This document shows, in pieces, positions 58,957 to 64,000 of a stretch of DNA of 64,000 nt. Source of the DNA: an uncultured Ruminiclostridium sp. (lineage in GTDB: Bacteria > Bacillota > Clostridia > Oscillospirales > Ruminococcaceae); assembly GCA_905235805.1 (NCBI GenBank), contig CAJOMV010000028.1:47751-111750 (forward strand), given 5' to 3'. A program made the position numbers and the translations under genes. The notes beneath the pieces are model-generated. The model made no database searches and was not told the DNA's origin. It was given only the letters and a program-made list of their open reading frames with translations. Each line of letters begins with the position of its first letter. Position 1 is the stretch's first letter.

Positions 58957-59799
58957 ATGAAGGAATTTTTTCAGAGCGTTAAATTCAAGATAATAATCTG
59001 TATTTTCGCTCTCGTTTTCGGAATAATGATATACGCCGCAGTTGCGGGTGACAACATAATATTCCCGAGAAGCCTTCTCGAGACGGTCTCACAGCCCTTT
59101 GTATCGCTGGGAAAGGCAGTGAGCGACTGGACCGCGGAGACGATAGATACTCTCGTGAATGCCCAGCATTACAAGTCGGAGAACGAGAAGCTCAAGGAAA
59201 TGCTCACCGATATGTACGGCGAGCTTATCGACAAGGAAAAGACCGATGCCGAGAATGAGCAGTACAGAAGCATACTCGGGATAGCCGAGCAGCACACCGA
59301 TTACAAGTGGTCGCCGCCATGTACCGTAATTGCGAGAAACGCGAGCGACGTTTACGGCGGATTTACGATAGACCGCGGCAGTGCCGACGGCATATCGCTC
59401 TACGACCCAGTGTTCACCTCTGTGGGACTTGTGGGTATAGTAGGCGAGATATCGGAGCATTACGCGATAGTTAAGACCATACTCTCTCCCGATGTCAATG
59501 TGGGTGTGATAACCGCAGAAAGCAAGGTGGTCGGAGTAACGGAGAATGACGCGGAGTATGCCGCCGACGGCAAGTGCCTTGTCAGCTACGTCTCCAAGGG
59601 TGGAGAGATAGCCGAGGATGATATCCTCCTCACCTCCGGCAGCTCTGTATTCCCGGGAAATATGATGGTAGGCACGGTAAAGGCAGTATTCAGCGACAAG
59701 AACGGACTTACCAAGCACGCGGTAATAGAGCCGGGCGAGGACGTATTCAAGGTAACGAGCGTGTTTGTGGTAACGGAATTCAACGGACAGGACGAATGA
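58957..59799 (+). CDS. mreC: Rod shape-determining protein MreC
   Basis: The 280-residue protein has an N-terminal membrane helix (FKIIICIFALVFGIMIYAAV), a coiled coil (about residues 70-105) and a beta domain with DVYGGFTIDRGSADGISLYD, VGLVGIVGEISEHYAIVKTI and VFPGNMMVGTV. It links MreB to cell wall enzymes. It lies 63 bases after mreB and ends 1 base before mreD. Confidence 0.93.
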   Translation: MKEFFQSVKFKIIICIFALVFGIMIYAAVAGDNIIFPRSLLETVSQPFVSLGKAVSDWTAETIDTLVNAQHYKSENEKLKEMLTDMYGELIDKEKTDAENEQYRSILGIAEQHTDYKWSPPCTVIARNASDVYGGFTIDRGSADGISLYDPVFTSVGLVGIVGEISEHYAIVKTILSPDVNVGVITAESKVVGVTENDAEYAADGKCLVSYVSKGGEIAEDDILLTSGSSVFPGNMMVGTVKAVFSDKNGLTKHAVIEPGEDVFKVTSVFVVTEFNGQDE

Positions 59800-59800
59800 T

Positions 59801-60394
59801 ATGAAATACAGCACAAGGAACCGTGAGGAGCTCTCGCGCACCGAACGGCATTACAGACTTGCAAAATATATCATCTTCATATCGCTTACGTTATTTTTCT
59901 ATGTGCTGATGCGTATAGGAGTATTCGGTATGTGGCAGCCAGTCTTTATCATACCGCTTGCCGTATCCTTCGCTATGTATCGTGACGAGCTCGCTTCATG
60001 CCTGTTTGCGCTTTTCTGCGGGTATATGACAGACATAGCCTACGGCTTTACCTTCGGCTTCAGCGCGGTATGGCTCATGGCTGTATGTGTGCTTACGGCG
60101 GTAATGGTACGCAATCTGATACGGGTGAATATAATTAATTTCATGATCATAACGCTTATAGCGGTATTCATCGAGTTTTCGATGGATTATCTTTTCAACG
60201 TGGTGATATGGAACGTTCCCCGCGGTGATATAATACTCACCGCGTCGATAATCCCCACGGCGATAGCGACATTAGCTGCCGCTCCGGCTGTATATCTGCT
60301 GGTGGGAGTGATTGAGCAGCGTCTCGGCAAGACGGGTGTCATAGTAGCTTATTATGGACCCGCACAGGAAACGGAGCAGGAGGAAGAGGATTGA
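59801..60394 (+). CDS. mreD: Rod shape-determining protein MreD
   Basis: The 197-residue polytopic protein has about five membrane helices and the MreD-like segments MAVCVLTAVMVRNLIRVNII and VFIEFSMDYLFNVVIWN. Its order after mreC supports the call more than sequence, as MreD is poorly conserved. It overlaps pbp2 by 4 bases. Confidence 0.85.
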   Translation: MKYSTRNREELSRTERHYRLAKYIIFISLTLFFYVLMRIGVFGMWQPVFIIPLAVSFAMYRDELASCLFALFCGYMTDIAYGFTFGFSAVWLMAVCVLTAVMVRNLIRVNIINFMIITLIAVFIEFSMDYLFNVVIWNVPRGDIILTASIIPTAIATLAAAPAVYLLVGVIEQRLGKTGVIVAYYGPAQETEQEEED

Positions 60395-62430
60395 GCAAGC
60401 TTTCCGTCATAGTAAGAAGGATAACCCTCATTGTTCTGATATTTGTGCTCCTGTTCCTCTGTGTGGTGCGGCTCATAAGTATGCAGATAGTTGAGGGCGA
60501 CGAATATTTTGCGCAGACCGAGAGAAGCTATACCGCCGTACAGCAGATGATAGCGACCCGCGGTCAGATATTTGATGTTACCGGAAAGCTGATGACCACG
60601 AACAAACCGGTCTATAAGGTGATAGTGCAGAAGGCGTTCCTTGCGTACTCAACGCAGAATGATGTATTGCTGAAGGCGGTTCAGACTCTGCGCGACAGCG
60701 GCGAGAAGTGGAACGATTCCGCGCCTGTAAACTATACGGAGCCGTTTGAATTCACGACAGAGGACGGCGACTCTCTGCGTGCCTTCAAAGCGTTCATAAA
60801 CGTGAATGCCGCGGCGACTGTGGATAACTGCGTTTCCGCGCTCGCGAAGAAATACAATATCGACACCGCGAAATTTACCCGCGAGGAGATACGTCTCATC
60901 GGCGGAGTACGGTATGAGATGGAGAAGAAGGATTTCTCGTACGAGAACCGCTTCACTCTTGCGGACGATGTTTCGGTAAATACGGTGATCAGGATTAAGG
61001 AACTCGGGATAAAGCTCTCCGGCGTTGACGCTGTGGAGGAGAGCGCGAGGGAGTATGTTGTTACCGATACAGCGCCCCATGTTCTCGGTTCGGTGGGCGC
61101 TATCTCCGCGGAGGAATACGATACGCTCAAGGCGGAGGGCTACAGCTATAATGACACCATAGGCAAGTACGGTATCGAGAAGGCAATGGAGAGCGTACTG
61201 CGCGGCACGAACGGAGAACGTACCATAGTGCGTGATTCCAAGGGTGTAGCGCTTTCCGATACGGTTACTAAGGAAGTATCGGCGGGAAACAGCGTAAAGC
61301 TCACGATAAACGCGTCGGATCAGGCGACGCTGCAGGAAATACTCGCTAATCAGATAAACTGGCTGAACAATTCGGCAGACAGAGGACAGGACTGCGACGC
61401 GGGCGCTGTGGTTGTGCTGGACGCAAAAAGCGGCGCTGTGCTCGGAATGGCGACCTACCCCACATATGACCTTAAGCAGTCGGTGGAGGACTATGCCTCG
61501 GTCATACAGCTCCCGGGAAGCCCCATGCTCAACCGCTGCACATACGGTCTGTACCGTCCCGGCTCGGCGTTCAAGACGATAACCGCGGCAGACGGACTGA
61601 TAAACGGGCTCATTGACAGGAATACAAGGGGTATCTGCACCGGGCGTTACACATATTACGCCGATTATCAACCAAAATGTACAGGCTATCATTACGGGTA
61701 TAACGTCGTGAACTGCCTGAAATGGTCGTGCAATATCTTCTTCTACGATCTCGGCAGACGTCTCGGGATAGAGGAGCTGTGCTCCTTTGCGAAGAAATTC
61801 GGCTACGGCACAGACCTCGGTCTGGAGATAGGAGGCTCGGCGGGGCAGATGTCCTCGCCGGAGCTGTACGAAAAGCTGCGCGGAGAAGCATGGGACGACG
61901 GCAACACACTTCAGGCTGCGATAGGGCAGATGGATACGCTGGTAACGCCCATGCACCTTGCTGTGCAGGCGCTGACGCTCGCAAATGACGGCGTACGCTA
62001 CAAGCCGTATATCGTGGATTCCGTGTGGGACTATGACATGAATGAGATGCTCTACAAAACGGAGCCGCAGGTAGTTGAGGTGATCGAGGATCGGAACGAC
62101 GCGTTCGCGATAGTCCGCGAGGGAATGATAGCGGTATCGACGCTCGTGAACTGGCCCACAAGCTCGGCGCTGTGGAACTTCTCGGGACTGCCGTACAGCG
62201 TGGCGATAAAGACGGGAACTCCCGAAGCAGGCTCCGACGGAGTGTATAATTCCACGGTAATGGGATATTATCCTGCCGAGGATCCGCAGATAGCCTTCGG
62301 CGTAGTGCTGGAGAACGGTGAGTATTCGAGATATATGGTACGGAATATCATTGACGCGTTCGTATATCACGATTATCAGCCCGATATGGACGAGAACGGT
62401 ATAATTCTCACCCCTTGGAAACGACGATAA
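60391..62430 (+). CDS. mrdA: Penicillin-binding protein 2 (transpeptidase, class B)
   Basis: A TTG start with GGAGG 7 bases upstream gives 679 residues. There is an N-terminal membrane anchor, a PBP dimerisation domain and the transpeptidase domain with SxxK (RPGSAFKTITAAD), SxN (KWSCNIFFYD) and KTG (VAIKTGTPEAGSDG). The N-terminal TRGQIFDVTGKLMTTNKPVY is characteristic of class B PBPs. With mreBCD upstream it is the elongasome PBP; the rodA partner is not in the window. The gene is on the plus strand; a long antisense frame inside it is a shadow. Confidence 0.93.
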   Translation: MSKLSVIVRRITLIVLIFVLLFLCVVRLISMQIVEGDEYFAQTERSYTAVQQMIATRGQIFDVTGKLMTTNKPVYKVIVQKAFLAYSTQNDVLLKAVQTLRDSGEKWNDSAPVNYTEPFEFTTEDGDSLRAFKAFINVNAAATVDNCVSALAKKYNIDTAKFTREEIRLIGGVRYEMEKKDFSYENRFTLADDVSVNTVIRIKELGIKLSGVDAVEESAREYVVTDTAPHVLGSVGAISAEEYDTLKAEGYSYNDTIGKYGIEKAMESVLRGTNGERTIVRDSKGVALSDTVTKEVSAGNSVKLTINASDQATLQEILANQINWLNNSADRGQDCDAGAVVVLDAKSGAVLGMATYPTYDLKQSVEDYASVIQLPGSPMLNRCTYGLYRPGSAFKTITAADGLINGLIDRNTRGICTGRYTYYADYQPKCTGYHYGYNVVNCLKWSCNIFFYDLGRRLGIEELCSFAKKFGYGTDLGLEIGGSAGQMSSPELYEKLRGEAWDDGNTLQAAIGQMDTLVTPMHLAVQALTLANDGVRYKPYIVDSVWDYDMNEMLYKTEPQVVEVIEDRNDAFAIVREGMIAVSTLVNWPTSSALWNFSGLPYSVAIKTGTPEAGSDGVYNSTVMGYYPAEDPQIAFGVVLENGEYSRYMVRNIIDAFVYHDYQPDMDENGIILTPWKRR

Positions 62431-62461
62431 GTCATCAAAAATTGTAGGAAATATACAAAAA

Positions 62462-62520
62462 AAAGACCTTTTTTCATTGCAGTATTCACGAAATTGTTCG
62501 TAATTTGAAAAAAGGTCTTT
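62462..62520. terminator. Long hairpin between pbp2 and the MinD-like gene
   Basis: A 15-base perfect inverted repeat (62462-62476 and 62506-62520) encloses a 29-base loop with a second small stem. On the minus strand it is followed by T8; on the plus strand only A-rich sequence follows. The plus strand stem itself contains T6. It probably ends the mre operon, but its orientation is odd. Confidence 0.6.
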
Positions 62521-62546
62521 AAAAATTCGCGAAAATATGCTACAAT
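62518..62546 (+). promoter_or_regulatory. Possible promoter of the MinD-like gene
   Basis: TTTAAA (62518-62523) and TACAAT (62541-62546) are 17 bases apart. The -35 overlaps the right end of the hairpin at 62462-62520. Both boxes are imperfect. Confidence 0.4.
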
Positions 62547-62634
62547 ATATTTATGTTAATATGAGTGAGTATGCAAAAAGTGTGCTTTCTGTTTATTGAC
62601 GTAATCAGCACATGATAAAGGGAGGGCGTATTAA

Positions 62635-63372
62635 ATGTCTCAAATCATTGCGGTAACCGCCGGCAAGGGCGGCACCGGAAAATCCACCACCTCTGCAAAT
62701 ATAGCATCTTGTCTTGCTTATCAGGGAAAGAAAACTCTTATAGTCGAGCTTGACTTCGGTCTGAGATGTCAGGATATCATTCTCGGTATCAACGGGAATG
62801 TAAAGCATGATATGGGTGAATACCTCGAGGGCAAAATAGATATCCTCAACGCTGCCACCAAGGTAGACAGAAGCCCCAATCTCTCGCTTGTCTGCGCGAC
62901 AAAGAACCCGTTCATCGAAATAAACCCCGAAAAGGTCATCGGTGTCTGCGAGGAAATGAGAAATCATTTCGATTATATCATCATGGATACCGCGGGTATC
63001 GGAAGCTCCGTGTTCAGCGTTATCAAGGCTGCCGACCTTATCCTCATGGTCACCACGCCCGATACTGTCTGTGTAAGAGACGGACAGATGCTTTCCGACT
63101 TCCTCTATGTAAAGAACTGCGTAAATCAGCGCCTTATAATCAACAAGGTGCCTGTAAAGTTCAAGGACGAGGAGATACTCTACGATCTCGACGAGGTAAT
63201 GGATACCGTAGGTATCCCGCTTATCGGTGTAGTTCCGGAGGACAGCGAGATACGCGTATGCGGCGCGAAGGGCTCGCCGCTTCCGAAGGGAAGCGCCGGC
63301 TTCAAGGCTTATGACTCGATCTCGAGACGAATACTGGGAGAGAGAGTTCCGCTGTCGATCAACATAGATTGA
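62635..63372 (+). CDS. minD: MinD-like ParA family ATPase (cell division site selection)
   Basis: The 245-residue ATPase has the deviant Walker [39 protein letters not shown] (switch I) and [20 protein letters not shown] (Walker B/switch II). This is the MinD type found after mreBCD-pbp2 in Clostridia. No minE or minC is adjacent. The C-terminus ([14 protein letters not shown]) lacks the typical lysine-rich amphipathic membrane helix of MinD, so membrane binding is uncertain. AAAGGGAGGG precedes the ATG. Confidence 0.85.
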   Translation: MSQIIAVTAGKGGTGKSTTSANIASCLAYQGKKTLIVELDFGLRCQDIILGINGNVKHDMGEYLEGKIDILNAATKVDRSPNLSLVCATKNPFIEINPEKVIGVCEEMRNHFDYIIMDTAGIGSSVFSVIKAADLILMVTTPDTVCVRDGQMLSDFLYVKNCVNQRLIINKVPVKFKDEEILYDLDEVMDTVGIPLIGVVPEDSEIRVCGAKGSPLPKGSAGFKAYDSISRRILGERVPLSINID

Positions 63373-63409
63373 TCATCTGAAATATATTATAGAAAGGACG
63401 GCGTTAAAG

Positions 63410-63808
63410 ATGAACATTGCACTTATAGCACACGATTCCAAAAAAGAACTTATGGTACAGTTCTGCATTGCCTACTGCGGCGTTCTGAGCAGACACAATC
63501 TTTGCGCTACCGGTACTACGGGAAAGCTTGTAGCGGAGGCTACGGGGCTTAATATCCAGCGTTACTTGAGCGGCTCACAAGGCGGCGACCAGCAGATCGG
63601 TGCGCGTATTTCCTGCAATGAGATAGATATCCTGTTCTTCTTCCGCGATCCGCTCAACGCGAAGGCTCACGAACCGAATGAGATGACGCTTCTTCGTCTG
63701 AGTGACGTACACAATATCCCTGTTGCCACGAATATCGCCACAGGCGAAGCTCTTATCCACGCACTTGAGCGCGGCGACCTCGACTGGCGCGAGATAATCA
63801 GAAACTGA
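63410..63808 (+). CDS. mgsA: Methylglyoxal synthase
   Basis: The 132-residue protein has the MGS fold: [52 protein letters not shown] with the catalytic Asp, and [20 protein letters not shown] with the His. It converts dihydroxyacetone phosphate to methylglyoxal. AGAAAGGACG is the ribosome binding site. It lies 37 bases after minD and ends at a strong terminator. Confidence 0.95.
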   Translation: MNIALIAHDSKKELMVQFCIAYCGVLSRHNLCATGTTGKLVAEATGLNIQRYLSGSQGGDQQIGARISCNEIDILFFFRDPLNAKAHEPNEMTLLRLSDVHNIPVATNIATGEALIHALERGDLDWREIIRN

Positions 63809-63821
63809 CTTAAGAGAAAGC

Positions 63822-63850
63822 AAAGGAAGCGGAAAACCGCTTCCTTTTTT
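63822..63850 (+). terminator. Intrinsic terminator after mgsA
   Basis: An 11-base stem (63822-63832 and 63837-63847) with an A4 loop is followed by T6, a textbook terminator. Confidence 0.93.
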
Positions 63851-63870
63851 CGTAAAATTAATATTAAATA

Positions 63871-63899
63871 TTGACATTCGGGTCATTTCGTGGTATAAT
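63871..63899 (+). promoter_or_regulatory. Promoter of the tRNA-Leu gene
   Basis: Consensus TTGACA (63871-63876) and TATAAT (63894-63899) are 17 bases apart, with GTGG before the -10, 16 bases from the tRNA. Confidence 0.88.
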
Positions 63900-63915
63900 A
63901 TTATAGTTATTAAAT

Positions 63916-64000
63916 GCCGCTGTGGTGGAATAGGCAGACACAAGGGACTTAAAATCCCTCGGAGTAAAATCCGTACCGGTTCGACCCCGGTCAGCGGCAC
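63916..64000 (+). tRNA. tRNA-Leu (anticodon UAA), 3' end cut by the window
   Basis: The acceptor arms GCCGCTG and CAGCGGC pair, the anticodon arm is AGGGA-CTTAAAA-TCCCT with anticodon TAA, and a T-arm with GGTTCGACCCC follows. The long variable arm (CGGAGTAAAATCCG) marks a class II tRNA such as Leu. The last base may be the first C of an encoded CCA, which the window boundary cuts. Confidence 0.93.

Noticed and set aside
60649..62370. 573-residue open frame antisense to the pbp2 gene
   Set aside because: It lies fully inside a well-supported transpeptidase gene with intact SxxK, SxN and KTG motifs. The antisense frame is a by-product of codon bias, has no recognisable domain and no ribosome binding site.

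Overview
The window reads as a chromosomal segment of an anaerobic, endospore-forming member of the Clostridia, most like an Oscillospiraceae/Ruminococcaceae genome of roughly 50% GC. The reasons are a complete spoIIIAA-AH operon plus spoIIID, a class III (anaerobic) ribonucleotide reductase with NrdR boxes, Gram-positive style lipoproteins with strong ribosome binding sites, and the mreBCD-pbp2-minD-mgsA order common in this group. The assignment is an inference from gene content; no rRNA is present.

Layout. 1-2.7 kb: end of ligA and a secreted CotH-family protein. 2.7-8.2 kb (minus): a metal ABC transporter with an unusual lipoprotein, rlmN, a DEDD exonuclease and citrate synthase. 8.4-13.7 kb: spoIIID, then two ECF sigma/membrane anti-sigma-like pairs around a NusG-II domain protein. 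13.7-17.7 kb (minus): a polyprenyl-phosphate sugar transferase, an NhaC antiporter and an EamA transporter. 17.7-22.8 kb: two divergent polar amino acid ABC systems; the solute-binding protein of the minus-strand system appears circularly permuted. 22.8-28.6 kb: a 1,929-residue DUF4011-type helicase/nuclease (candidate phage defence). 28.6-31.1 kb: an AT-richer MBOAT/SGNH acylation pair. 31.2-34.5 kb: an overlapping cluster of a TatD-link radical SAM protein, an ABC ATPase-like protein lacking its catalytic motifs, an NrdG-like activase and an oligopeptide-type binding protein. 34.5-37.5 kb (minus): nrdD, an AT-rich small ORF and nrdG. 37.8-42.3 kb: a secreted transglutaminase-like protein and a cyclic-di-GMP GGDEF/EAL protein.

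42.4-57.7 kb is a long plus-strand core block: spoIIIAA-AH, Asp23/Gls24, nusB, xseA, xseB, ispA, a DUF212 protein, dxs, tlyA, nadK, argR, recN, a U32-like protein and dut. 57.9-63.8 kb carries the cell-shape cluster mreB, mreC, mreD, pbp2 and a MinD-like ATPase, then mgsA. The window ends in a tRNA-Leu(UAA) gene whose 3' end is cut by the boundary.

Most promising for new biology: the circularly permuted binding protein (19199-19981) next to a canonical paralogous system; the rSAM/pseudo-ATPase/NrdG-like/binding-protein operon (31159-34543); the foreign-looking ORF inside the nrdD-nrdG operon (35069-35311); the helicase with a transglutaminase-like N-terminus (22797-28586); and an inverted repeat able to mask the spoIIIAA ribosome binding site (42343-42401). 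No CRISPR array, rRNA, insertion sequence or prophage was seen.
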